This document shows positions 1-7,759 of a DNA stretch of 64,000 nucleotides, piece by piece. Both the position numbers and the translations under genes were made by a program. Each line of letters starts with the position of its first letter. Position 1 is the first letter of the stretch. Under the pieces are notes generated by a model. It searched no databases. It was not told where the DNA came from and worked only from the letters and a program-made list of their open reading frames with translations. The DNA is from Campylobacter novaezeelandiae (GTDB taxonomy: Bacteria > Campylobacterota > Campylobacteria > Campylobacterales > Campylobacteraceae). The DNA is taken from assembly GCF_004323845.1 (NCBI RefSeq), contig NZ_QPGR01000001.1, forward strand, positions 62,001 to 126,000, given 5' to 3'.

Positions 1-2
1 CA

Positions 3-437
3 ACAAATAACACTGCTGCAAATAATAATCCAGATATTATTGTTCAAAAAGTAGATAAAGATGATGTAAGAAATATCATCAAGGAAGAAAAAATGCTAGC
101 ACCTGATGTTAGCGAAACAGAACTTAGTTTCACAGCTGTTGGAGAAGGAATAGCTCCTTTAAATACTGTATCATCAGCGCAAGCTTTAGCACTTGCTAAA
201 AGAGCTGCAATTACAGATGCTTATAGACAACTTGCAAGCAAACTTTATGGAGTGAAAGTAAATGGTAAAGATACAGTAAAAGATGCTATGTTGAGAAGTT
301 CAACAATTACTGCTCAAGTTAATGGACTTATAAAAAATGCAAGCGTAATTGATGAGAGCTTTAATCAAGGACTTTATCGAGTTAATGTAGAACTTAAAAT
401 AGACGCAGACAAGTGGAAAGAATTATTTGCTTATTAA
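3..437 (+). CDS. flgP: FlgP, flagellar outer-membrane lipoprotein (5' end missing)
   Basis: The reading frame is open from the window edge, so the start codon and lipoprotein signal lie outside. 144 residues are visible. The first 30 precede the first in-frame ATG and are rich in Asn and Ala. The rest carries the LPP20-type fold typical of FlgP, including the stretch ALALAKRAAITDAYRQLASK. In Campylobacter FlgP forms the outer-membrane basal disk of the flagellar motor and is needed for motility. The 3' end overlaps flgQ by 25 bases, the arrangement expected for flgPQ. Family call is by recognition; the exact length cannot be given because the gene is cut. Confidence 0.85.
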   Translation, partial: TNNTAANNNPDIIVQKVDKDDVRNIIKEEKMLAPDVSETELSFTAVGEGIAPLNTVSSAQALALAKRAAITDAYRQLASKLYGVKVNGKDTVKDAMLRSSTITAQVNGLIKNASVIDESFNQGLYRVNVELKIDADKWKELFAY

Positions 438-862
438 TTTTATTAAATTTAAGATTATTTGCCCAAGATGAATTTATATTTTGGGCTGAACTTTCTAGTA
501 GAAATTTAGTTCTTTTTCATCAAAGTCAAAATATATCTTTGGCAATGACAAAAAGTGATAATTTTTTTAGTGATTTTGTGTGCGAGCTTCCTTATACTCA
601 AAAAGACTATATTAAATTTCCAAAAAATTCTTTAGGACTAATCGATGAAGATATGCCAAAAAAAATTAAATTGGATTTTTTAAATTCTCATAAAAATGAA
701 TTAAGTGAATGCTTTATAGGGGCTAAAATTCAAATAAAAAGTTTTACTCAAACAAATCTTTTAAAAGCTCAAAATGAAATTTATATAAAAATTTTACCAC
801 TTCGCTTTAGTGTTGATTTTGGTTCAAATAGTGCACTGATTTATTATCTTAGAAAAAAATAA
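413..862 (+). CDS. flgQ: FlgQ, motility protein needed for FlgP stability
   Basis: 149 codons starting at a GTG inside the end of flgP. The N-terminus is a short hydrophobic signal sequence (MERIICLLILLNLRLFAQ) with a likely cleavage after Ala17, which indicates export. The body has no motif I recognise outside the FlgQ family. In C. jejuni FlgQ is required for motility and for FlgP localisation or stability. The call rests on the 25-base overlap with flgP, the size and the signal peptide. There is no strong Shine-Dalgarno before the GTG, so translation is probably coupled to flgP. Confidence 0.75.
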   Translation: MERIICLLILLNLRLFAQDEFIFWAELSSRNLVLFHQSQNISLAMTKSDNFFSDFVCELPYTQKDYIKFPKNSLGLIDEDMPKKIKLDFLNSHKNELSECFIGAKIQIKSFTQTNLLKAQNEIYIKILPLRFSVDFGSNSALIYYLRKK

Positions 863-925
863 AACATATCAACAGATAAACTTTCTAAATCTTTAATTAA
901 AATATAAAATAGTTAGCAAAAAGTA

Positions 926-967
926 TATTTTCTATATTTAAAAATATTGTTTTAAATATAGAAAATA
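926..967 (+). repeat. AT-rich 17-bp inverted repeat between flgQ and flgR
   Basis: Arms 926-942 and 951-967 are perfect reverse complements (core attttctatattt) around an 8-base loop. The hairpin starts 63 bases past the flgQ stop and ends about 55 bases before the flgR -10 box. It has almost no G or C and no clear T-run after it, so it is a weak candidate for a classical terminator. It may end flgPQ transcripts or act as an operator. Confidence 0.5.
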
Positions 968-1014
968 ATTAAAAAAATTAATAAAAACTTAATTTTACCT
1001 TTTTTAAAGTTCTA

Positions 1015-1026
1015 TTTTGCTAATAT
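1015..1026 (+). promoter_or_regulatory. Candidate sigma-70 extended -10 promoter for flgR
   Basis: ttttgc followed by TAATAT (1021-1026) is an extended -10 of the Campylobacter housekeeping type. It is preceded by T-rich sequence and ends 27 bases before the flgR ATG. A Shine-Dalgarno, aaagg, lies at 1043-1047. Confidence 0.5.
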
Positions 1027-1053
1027 CTAAAATAAAATTTATAAAGGTTGATT

Positions 1054-2355
1054 ATGAATTTAGTTATAGTCGAAGATGATATCAATATGCGAAAATCTCT
1101 TGAAATTGCTTTGGCTGAATATAAAGAATTTACAATCAAATCTTATAAATCTGCTACCGAAGCTCTAAAAAAACTTGATGACAATGTAGATTTAATTATT
1201 ACAGATATTAATATGCCTGGTATGGACGGACTTGAATTTATAAAAGCTTGTCAAAATAAATATGATTTCATCATAATGACGGGTAATGCTACCTTAAATC
1301 GTGCTATTGAGTCGGTAAGGCTTGGAGTGAAAGATTTTTTAACTAAACCTTTTGATGTCGAAACATTAATACAAGCCATCAAAAGAGCTAAGGTTATCCA
1401 AGAAAAAACAAAAAAAAATCCAAGAAAAAAAGAAAATTTAAATAATGACACTAAGGATTTTTTTGCTACTTCTAAAAATTTGGAGAAAGTTTTAGATTTG
1501 AGCTTAAAGGCAGCTAAAACAGATGCCTCTGTCATGCTTTTTGGAGAAAGTGGAGTTGGAAAAGAAGTATTTTCAAGATATATTCATAAAAATAGCAAAA
1601 GAGCTAATATGCCTTTTGTAGCCATTAATATGGCTGCTATTCCTTCAAATTTAATAGAAAGCGAACTATTTGGTTTTGAAAAAGGAGCATTTACTGATGC
1701 AAATGCATCTAAAATAGGACTCTTTGAGTCTGCTAATGGTGGAACACTTTTTTTAGATGAAATTGGAGAAATGCCTTATGAAATTCAAGCAAAACTTTTA
1801 AGAGCATTACAAGAAAAAGAAATTACAAGATTAGGATCTACTAAAAGCATTAAAATTGATATTAGAATTATTTGTGCAACAAATGCCAATCTAGAAGAAA
1901 AAATTCAAAAAGAAGAATTTAGATCTGATTTATATTATCGTTTAAATACCATTCCTATTAATATTCCTCCTTTAAGAGAAAGAAAAGAAGAAATACTTGA
2001 TATTGCTAATAAAATTTTAGAAAATACTTGCAAGGAATATGATTTTAAAAATAAAAAATTTTGCAAAGAAGCCAAAGAAGCTTTGCTTAATTATGATTAT
2101 CCAGGAAATATTAGAGAGCTAATTTCTATTGTTCAAAGAGCTTGTATTTTAAGTGAGGGTGATGAAATAATAGCTCAAGATCTTTTTTTAGAGGCTAGAA
2201 AAGTAAAAAAAGAAATTAAAAACCTTGAAAAAGATTTAATTAGCGAAGTTCTTCAGAGTGTTGATTTCAATGCACAAGAAGCTGCTGATATTTTAGGAAT
2301 GAAAATTTGTATCTTAGAAGAAAAAATTCAAAAATATAATATAAAAAAAGGATAA
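1054..2355 (+). CDS. flgR: FlgR, NtrC-family response regulator of the flagellar sigma-54 regulon
   Basis: 433 aa. Residues 1-115 form a receiver domain with acidic residues Asp8/Asp9 and the phosphoacceptor Asp51 (in IITDINMPGMDG). A Lys-rich linker follows, then an AAA+ sigma-54 interaction domain with Walker A GESGVGKE, Walker B GGTLFLDEIGE and a GAFTDA loop in place of the usual GAFTGA. The C-terminal Fis-like region (NAQEAADILGMKICILEEKI) is a degenerate helix-turn-helix. With its kinase FlgS, FlgR activates RpoN-dependent rod, basal-body and hook genes. The ATG at 1054 is preferred over an upstream TTG at 1048 because aaagg at 1043-1047 is correctly spaced. An A9 tract in the linker (1410-1418) is a possible phase-variation site. 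Confidence 0.92.
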   Translation: MNLVIVEDDINMRKSLEIALAEYKEFTIKSYKSATEALKKLDDNVDLIITDINMPGMDGLEFIKACQNKYDFIIMTGNATLNRAIESVRLGVKDFLTKPFDVETLIQAIKRAKVIQEKTKKNPRKKENLNNDTKDFFATSKNLEKVLDLSLKAAKTDASVMLFGESGVGKEVFSRYIHKNSKRANMPFVAINMAAIPSNLIESELFGFEKGAFTDANASKIGLFESANGGTLFLDEIGEMPYEIQAKLLRALQEKEITRLGSTKSIKIDIRIICATNANLEEKIQKEEFRSDLYYRLNTIPINIPPLRERKEEILDIANKILENTCKEYDFKNKKFCKEAKEALLNYDYPGNIRELISIVQRACILSEGDEIIAQDLFLEARKVKKEIKNLEKDLISEVLQSVDFNAQEAADILGMKICILEEKIQKYNIKKG

Positions 2356-2358
2356 AAA

Positions 2359-3405
2359 ATGCTAAAAAAGCAAAGAATTGCTATAGTTGGTGCTACAGGT
2401 GCCGTTGGAGAAGAAATTTTAAATGTTTTAGATGAACTAGATTTTCCAGTAGAAAGCATATTGCCTTTAGCTAGTGCTAAAAGTGTTGGAAATGAAGTCG
2501 AATTTAGACAGAAATATTATAAAGTTCAAGAATTAAATGAAGAAGTTTTTAAAAATAATAAAATTGATATAGCTTTTTTTAGTGCAGGGGGTGAAATTTC
2601 TAAAAAATATGCTAAAATAGCAGCAAAAAACAAAGCCCTTGTAATAGATAATACAAGTTATTTTAGAATGGATGAAGATATCCCCTTGGTTGTTCCTGAA
2701 TGCAATAGTGAAGATATAAAACTTTATAAAAAAACTGGGATTATAGCAAATCCAAACTGTTCTACTATTCAAATGGTGCATATTTTAAAGCCTTTAGATG
2801 ATATCTTTGATTTGCAAAGAGTCGATGTAAGCACTTATCAAGCCGCAAGTGGTGCAGGCAAAGAAGGAATGAAAGAGTTAGTTGAAGCAATGCAAAGTTT
2901 TTTTGCTTTTAAATTAGACGAATTTCAAAGCAAAACTTTTCCTTACACTTTAGCCTTAAATTTGATACCTCAAATCGATGAATTTGTGGATAATGGCTAT
3001 ACAAAAGAAGAATTAAAAATGATCAATGAAACTCAAAAAATTCTACATAAAAAAATCGATATTTCTGCCACTTGCGTTAGAGTTCCAGTTCTTAGAAGTC
3101 ATAGCGAATCTTTAACGTTACACTTTAAAAATGAAGTTAGTGCAAATAAAGCAAAAGAAATTTTAAAAAATGCCCCAAGTGTTGTTTTAATTGATGATAT
3201 AAAAAATAAAAAATATCCTATGCCGCTTTTTACAAGTGATACTAATGAAACTTACGTTGGACGTATTAGAGAAGATATTAATCATAAAAATATTTTACAT
3301 CTTTGGTGTGTAGCAGATCAAATTCGTGTAGGTGCAGCAACAAATGCTGTAAGAATTGCTCAAAAATATTTAGAATTAACCAAATGGAATTTTAAAGGAG
3401 TATAA
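2359..3405 (+). CDS. asd: Aspartate-semialdehyde dehydrogenase
   Basis: 348 aa. Reduces aspartyl-phosphate to aspartate semialdehyde with NADPH, the branch point to lysine and diaminopimelate, threonine and methionine. The N-terminal Rossmann motif is GATGAVGEEIL. The catalytic Cys is in ANPNCSTIQM (about residue 134). The conserved ASGAGKEG loop follows, and the catalytic His region is RSHSESLTLHF. Length fits the family. An AAAAAAGG Shine-Dalgarno overlaps the end of flgR three bases upstream, and the stop shares one base with the next ATG, so flgR, asd and the membrane gene are probably co-transcribed. Confidence 0.95.
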   Translation: MLKKQRIAIVGATGAVGEEILNVLDELDFPVESILPLASAKSVGNEVEFRQKYYKVQELNEEVFKNNKIDIAFFSAGGEISKKYAKIAAKNKALVIDNTSYFRMDEDIPLVVPECNSEDIKLYKKTGIIANPNCSTIQMVHILKPLDDIFDLQRVDVSTYQAASGAGKEGMKELVEAMQSFFAFKLDEFQSKTFPYTLALNLIPQIDEFVDNGYTKEELKMINETQKILHKKIDISATCVRVPVLRSHSESLTLHFKNEVSANKAKEILKNAPSVVLIDDIKNKKYPMPLFTSDTNETYVGRIREDINHKNILHLWCVADQIRVGAATNAVRIAQKYLELTKWNFKGV

Positions 3406-3911
3406 TGCTAGAAAAATTTTTTGAATCTTTGCTTGTCAAAAGTCGAGTTGTTACAATTTTGCCCGTTATTTTTGGGTTAATTGGATCTTTTGTTTTATTT
3501 ATTATTGCAAGCTATGATATTTTAAAAGTTATTCTTTTTACATACCAGTATTTTTTTGTTGCAAATTCTCAAATTGATTTACATGATGATGTTATAGGGT
3601 TAATTATTGGAGCTGTTGACTTATATTTGATGGCACTTGTTTTATTTATTTTCTCCTTTGGAGTATATGAACTTTTTATAAGTGAAATAGAAGAATTTAA
3701 GCAAACAAAACAAAGTAGAGTTTTAGAAGTTCATAGTTTGGATCAACTTAAAGATAAACTTGCTAAAGTTATTATCATGGTTTTAGTGGTAAATTTCTTT
3801 CAAAGAGTATTGCAAATGAAATTTAGCTCTCCTCTTGATATGAGCTATCTTGCAGGTTCTATTTTAGCTTTATGTATCGGACTTTATTTTTTACATAAAG
3901 GTGGTCATTAA
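3405..3911 (+). CDS. UPF0114/YqhA-family inner-membrane protein
   Basis: 168 aa with three or four hydrophobic segments (about residues 15-40, 62-85, 118-135 and 145-162). It begins with the conserved family-type pattern of a short cytosolic helix followed by Arg-Val. The family is widespread and has no established function. It follows asd with a one-base stop/start overlap. Recognition is by the overall pattern (FESLLVKSRVVTILPVIFGL), so the family call is good but the role is unknown. Confidence 0.75.
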   Translation: MLEKFFESLLVKSRVVTILPVIFGLIGSFVLFIIASYDILKVILFTYQYFFVANSQIDLHDDVIGLIIGAVDLYLMALVLFIFSFGVYELFISEIEEFKQTKQSRVLEVHSLDQLKDKLAKVIIMVLVVNFFQRVLQMKFSSPLDMSYLAGSILALCIGLYFLHKGGH

Positions 3912-3932
3912 TCAGTGGTTATTTTTTTTTGC

Positions 3933-3938
3933 TATAAT
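3933..3938 (+). promoter_or_regulatory. Candidate -10 box for the cytochrome-liv operon
   Basis: A perfect TATAAT preceded by a run of nine T (3922-3930) and gc, the Campylobacter extended -10 style. It lies 27 bases before the ATG of the porin remnant at 3965. It is the first promoter-like sequence ahead of the liv genes and may drive the whole set. Confidence 0.6.
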
Positions 3939-3964
3939 CAAAACTTATTTTTAAAGTGATATTG

Positions 3965-4153
3965 ATGAAAGTAATATTTATCTTAATAAATTTATTATCT
4001 TTTTGTTTTAGTGCTCCTTTAGATGAAATTTTTAAAGATATCAATGTTTCTGGAGTGGTGCGTTATAGATATGAATATCATAAGATGAAAGGTTTCGATC
4101 AACAACAGCAAAAATATCATAATAAAACAAATATTGAATTTTCTATAAAATAA
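3965..4153 (+). pseudogene. Truncated major-outer-membrane-protein (PorA-like) N-terminus
   Basis: 62 codons from the ATG at 3965 (a GTG at 3956 is also open). A signal peptide ending FSA is followed by PLDEIFKDINVSGVVRYRYE, closely matching the mature N-terminus of Campylobacter MOMP/PorA as I remember it (PLEEAIKDVDVSGVLRYRY). The frame then stops; a complete porin has roughly 400 residues. The next gene starts 12 bases later, so the barrel is not continued in another frame here. It is either a decayed porin gene or a short exported protein derived from one. It has its own promoter-like sequence. Confidence 0.6.
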
Positions 4154-4165
4154 AGGTTTTGTAAT

Positions 4166-4591
4166 ATGCTTAGATTGATATTGCTAGTATTGGTTTTTAA
4201 AGGTTTGCTTTTTGGTATTAGCTTAAAGTCTATTTTTGATTATACTTTTAGCACAAATAAAGAATATAATCCTGAAAAAGGAGAGGAAATTTATTTTCAA
4301 AAAAAATGCAATATTTGCCACGGTAACCAAGGAGAAAAGATTTTTTCTAATTCTAAAAAGTTAAAAGATATGACTCCAGAGCAGATAAAGGCTTCTTTAA
4401 TAGCTTATACGCTTGAATCATCAAAAAAAAGTACTCAAATGGCTTTATATGCAAAAGAATTAAGTCATGATGATATAGATAATATAATTGCTTATCTTAA
4501 AGGCGGAGATTTTGCTTTTAAGCTTCAAGAAAAAGAATTACTAGAAGAGGAACCTGCCAAAAAAACTAAACACGGAACTTTTATAAAATAG
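4166..4591 (+). CDS. Small periplasmic c-type cytochrome
   Basis: 141 aa. A hydrophobic N-terminus (residues 1-20) targets it to the periplasm. One haem-binding motif CNICHG has Cys48, Cys51 and His52. Met residues in the following 60 aa (such as in MTPEQ and TQMALYAKEL) could supply the distal ligand, and DIDNIIAYLKGGDF is the C-terminal helix of a class I cytochrome c. A Lys/Glu-rich tail follows. It sits directly before livJ on the same strand. The electron partner is not evident; ccsBA, needed to attach the haem, is downstream of the liv genes. Confidence 0.8.
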   Translation: MLRLILLVLVFKGLLFGISLKSIFDYTFSTNKEYNPEKGEEIYFQKKCNICHGNQGEKIFSNSKKLKDMTPEQIKASLIAYTLESSKKSTQMALYAKELSHDDIDNIIAYLKGGDFAFKLQEKELLEEEPAKKTKHGTFIK

Positions 4592-4610
4592 TATTTAAGG
4601 AAATTAATTA

Positions 4611-5726
4611 ATGAAAAAGAATATTTTTATATTATTTATTTTATTTTTTAACACTTGTATCAATGCAAAAGAAATTCGCTTAGGTGTTGCTTTGCCTCTT
4701 ACAGGATCTGTTGCTGCTTATGGACAAGATATTTTATCTGGGATAGAAGTAGCAAGTAAATTAAATTCTAGACTTTCAAATGGAGATGAAATAAAAATTA
4801 TTCTTGTCGATACCAAAGGAGATAAACTTGAAACATCAAATGGGCTCAATCGTCTTATCTCGCAAGATAAAGTTTTAGGACTAATTGGAGAAGCAACAAC
4901 TCCAAATACCATTCAGGCTATTTCAATTGCTGAAGATAAAAAAATTCCTATTATTGCACCAGTAGCTTCTGGAGATAAGCTTTTAAATAAAAAACAATAT
5001 GCAAGTAGGGTATGTTTTAAAGATAGCTTTCAAGGAGAAAAATTTGCTTCTTATGTTACTAATGAGCTAAATTTGAAAAATGTTGTAATTATCATTGATC
5101 AAGGAAATATTTATTCTTTAGGTCTTGCTAAAGCCTTTGAAAAAGCTTTTAAAGAGCATGGCGGAAAAGTAATTAAAAAACTAATTATCAATTCTGGAGA
5201 CAAGGATTTTAGGGCTATAGCTTCTCAATTAAAAAGTTTAAATCCTGATTTTGTTTATATGCCTATTTATCACCCTGAAGCAGCTTTAATCGCAAGACAG
5301 GCCAAGCAAATTGGATTTAATAAAATCTTAACAGCTGGAGATGGGGTAGCAAATCAAACTTTTATAAAACTCGGGGGAAATTCTGTAGATGGAGTAATTT
5401 TTACCGATAGTTTTGATTTTAATAATCCTACAACAGAACTTGGAAAAAAATTTATATTAGCTTATGAAAAAGAAAAAGGAACTAAAGAAGTTCCAGCATT
5501 CTCGGCTATGGGCGCTGATGCTTATTTTGTAATGGTAAATGCTATGAATGAATGTATTGATAATCTTAATACAGAGTGTATTAATAATAAAATTCATCAA
5601 ACTAAAGAATTCCAGGGTGTTAGTGGGATAATTAGTATTGATGAAAGTGGAAATGCAATTCGTTCTGTAGTGATTAAAGAAATTAAAAATCAAAAACAAG
5701 TTTATAAAACAAGTATAAACCCATAA
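4611..5726 (+). CDS. livJ: Branched-chain amino-acid binding protein LivJ
   Basis: 371 aa periplasmic binding protein of the type I Leu/Ile/Val family. A signal peptide (about residues 1-19, ending CINA) is followed by KEIRLGVALPLTGSVAAYGQDILSG, the family's opening strand and ligand loop. A Cys in RVCFKDSFQG and another pair near ECIDNLNTECI may form disulfides. It is the first of two tandem binding proteins serving the LivHMGF transporter encoded next. Its last 312 coding bases (5397-5708) are identical to those of livK. RBS aagga lies upstream of the ATG. Confidence 0.93.
   Translation: MKKNIFILFILFFNTCINAKEIRLGVALPLTGSVAAYGQDILSGIEVASKLNSRLSNGDEIKIILVDTKGDKLETSNGLNRLISQDKVLGLIGEATTPNTIQAISIAEDKKIPIIAPVASGDKLLNKKQYASRVCFKDSFQGEKFASYVTNELNLKNVVIIIDQGNIYSLGLAKAFEKAFKEHGGKVIKKLIINSGDKDFRAIASQLKSLNPDFVYMPIYHPEAALIARQAKQIGFNKILTAGDGVANQTFIKLGGNSVDGVIFTDSFDFNNPTTELGKKFILAYEKEKGTKEVPAFSAMGADAYFVMVNAMNECIDNLNTECINNKIHQTKEFQGVSGIISIDESGNAIRSVVIKEIKNQKQVYKTSINP
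5397..5708 (+). repeat. 312-bp perfect direct repeat, copy 1 (in livJ)
   Basis: This segment is identical base for base to 6525-6836 in livK, at an offset of 1128. Identity begins abruptly at atttttaccgatag and ends at gtttataaa, where livJ continues aca and livK gat. The two genes differ substantially upstream of it, so recent gene conversion or unequal exchange is the simplest explanation. Confidence 0.97.
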
Positions 5727-5744
5727 ATGTCAAAAGGTAAAATA

Positions 5745-6854
5745 ATGAAAAAGATTTTAGTTTTAATAAGTTTTTTAACTTTATCTTTAAATGCAAAAGA
5801 AATCAACTTAGGAATTGTCCTCCCATTAAGTGGCTTAACGGCTGCTTATGGACAAAGCGCCCTAGAAGGTATCAAACTTGCTAATTCTTTAGAAAATACA
5901 CTAAAAAATGGCGATAAAATAAATTTAATTATCATTGATACAAAAGGAGATAAAATAGAAGCTTCAAGTGGAACCAATCGTCTTATCTCGCAAGATAAAG
6001 TTTTAGGACTTATTGGAGAAATGGTTACAGCTAATACTTTACAAGTCATGAAAATAGCTGAAGATAATAAAATTCCACTTATTGCACCTGCTGCTACTGG
6101 AGATAGATTACTAGAAAAGAAAAAATATTCAAGTAGAGTTTGTTTTAGTGATAATCTTCAGGGCTCATCTATGGCTAAATACGTTTATAATACTTTAGGT
6201 TATAAAAATGCTGTAATTATAGTTGATCAAAGCAATGATTACTCTTTGGGTCTTGCTAAAGCTTTTGAAAAAGAATTTAATTTAAATAATGGTAAAATTT
6301 TAAGAATCATTAGAATTAATTCTGGAAATAAAGACTTTAAAGCTATTATTACTCAAATTAAAAGTATTAATCCTGAATTTATATTTTTACCTATTTATTA
6401 TACAGAAGCATCCTTATTTGCAAGACAAGCTAGAAATTTAAACCTTAATACTCCAATGGGTTCTGGAGATGGGGTAGCAAATCAAACTTTTATTGATTTA
6501 GCTTTAGAAGCAAGTAATGGTTATATTTTTACCGATAGTTTTGATTTTAATAATCCTACAACAGAACTTGGAAAAAAATTTATATTAGCTTATGAAAAAG
6601 AAAAAGGAACTAAAGAAGTTCCAGCATTCTCGGCTATGGGCGCTGATGCTTATTTTGTAATGGTAAATGCTATGAATGAATGTATTGATAATCTTAATAC
6701 AGAGTGTATTAATAATAAAATTCATCAAACTAAAGAATTCCAGGGTGTTAGTGGGATAATTAGTATTGATGAAAGTGGAAATGCAATTCGTTCTGTAGTG
6801 ATTAAAGAAATTAAAAATCAAAAACAAGTTTATAAAGATATTATTAACCCTTAG
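5745..6854 (+). CDS. livK: Branched-chain amino-acid binding protein LivK
   Basis: 369 aa, paralogue of the upstream gene. The signal peptide (MKKILVLISFLTLSLNA) is followed by KEINLGIVLPLSGLTAAYGQ. The start at 5745 is chosen because aaaagg lies just upstream and the signal peptide begins there; an upstream ATG at 5727 would add six polar residues. The N-terminal two-thirds diverge from LivJ while the last 104 or so codons are identical. Family knowledge: LivJ and LivK proteins share one ABC permease but differ in ligand preference. Because the shared part is the C-terminal lobe, ligand differences should map to the N-terminal two-thirds. Confidence 0.93.
   Translation: MKKILVLISFLTLSLNAKEINLGIVLPLSGLTAAYGQSALEGIKLANSLENTLKNGDKINLIIIDTKGDKIEASSGTNRLISQDKVLGLIGEMVTANTLQVMKIAEDNKIPLIAPAATGDRLLEKKKYSSRVCFSDNLQGSSMAKYVYNTLGYKNAVIIVDQSNDYSLGLAKAFEKEFNLNNGKILRIIRINSGNKDFKAIITQIKSINPEFIFLPIYYTEASLFARQARNLNLNTPMGSGDGVANQTFIDLALEASNGYIFTDSFDFNNPTTELGKKFILAYEKEKGTKEVPAFSAMGADAYFVMVNAMNECIDNLNTECINNKIHQTKEFQGVSGIISIDESGNAIRSVVIKEIKNQKQVYKDIINP
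6525..6836 (+). repeat. 312-bp perfect direct repeat, copy 2 (in livK)
   Basis: Exact copy of 5397-5708. Includes codons from TDSFDFNNPTTELG to QVYK. No change, not even at third positions, was found over its length. Confidence 0.97.
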
Positions 6855-6861
6855 GAATATT

Positions 6862-7758
6862 ATGGATTTAACTTTATTTTTACAACAGCTTATTAATGGT
6901 TTAAGTTTAGGAAGTATGTATGCACTTATTGCAGTAGGTTATACTATGGTTTATGGTGTTTTAAGGCTTATTAATTTTGCTCATGGCGATATTATGATGG
7001 TAGGTGCATATATAGCACTATTTGGCATGTTAAATTTTCAAATCCCTTTTTTAGGAGCTTTATTTTTAGCAATGATTTTTGCTGCATGCGTAGGTATTGC
7101 AACTGATAAAATAGCTTATAAACCTTTAAGAAACGCACCAAAAATTTCATTACTCATAACAGCAATTGGTATAAGTTTTCTTTTACAAAATCTTTTTAAT
7201 ATGTTTTTTACATCAACCCCAAAGGCATTTCCAGTTCCAAGTATTTTTGAAGAAAATATCATTTTTTTTAATATTAGTATTACTTTTGGAAGTTTACTTG
7301 TTCCTATAATAACTTTCATCATCTTACTTGTACTTCTTTTTATCTTGCATAAAAGTAAGTATGGCATTGCTATAAGAGCTTTAGCTTTTGATATTCAAAC
7401 TGTAAATTTAATGGGTATTAATGCAAATCGTATTATTGCAATTGTTTTTGCATTAGGTTCTTCTTTGGCAGCTGTTGGAGGAGTATTTTGGGCTACAACA
7501 TACTATTCAATTGAACCTAGCATGGGAACTTTAATAGGTCTTAAAGCTTTTGCAGCTGCTGTATTAGGCGGTATTGGTTCGATTGTTGGCGCTGTACTTG
7601 GAGGACTTATCATAGGACTTACTGAAGTAATAGTTGTAGCCTTTTTTCCAGATCTTTCCGGTTTTAAAGATGCATTTGCTTTTATTTTTTTAGTTTTTAT
7701 ATTAATTTTTAAGCCAACAGGAATTTTGGGCATTAATTTTGAAAAAAGTAGGTTTTAA
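6862..7758 (+). CDS. livH: Branched-chain amino-acid ABC permease LivH
   Basis: 298 aa integral membrane protein with about eight hydrophobic segments. The N-terminus LSLGSMYALIAVGYTMVYGVLRLINFAHGD is the LivH signature, and AAAVLGGIGSIVGAVLGGLIIG near residue 235 is the conserved coupling region. With LivM it forms the channel of the Leu/Ile/Val importer. It starts seven bases after livK. Confidence 0.95.
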   Translation: MDLTLFLQQLINGLSLGSMYALIAVGYTMVYGVLRLINFAHGDIMMVGAYIALFGMLNFQIPFLGALFLAMIFAACVGIATDKIAYKPLRNAPKISLLITAIGISFLLQNLFNMFFTSTPKAFPVPSIFEENIIFFNISITFGSLLVPIITFIILLVLLFILHKSKYGIAIRALAFDIQTVNLMGINANRIIAIVFALGSSLAAVGGVFWATTYYSIEPSMGTLIGLKAFAAAVLGGIGSIVGAVLGGLIIGLTEVIVVAFFPDLSGFKDAFAFIFLVFILIFKPTGILGINFEKSRF

Positions 7759-7759
7759 T

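Noticed and set aside
3922..3930. T9 run as a phase-variable promoter element
   Set aside because: T-rich sequence before the -10 is normal for Campylobacter promoters; no evidence that length matters.
5457..6827. Two identical 80-residue minus-strand frames inside livJ and livK
   Set aside because: They are antisense shadows of the 312-bp repeat; the plus-strand frames are clearly the real genes.
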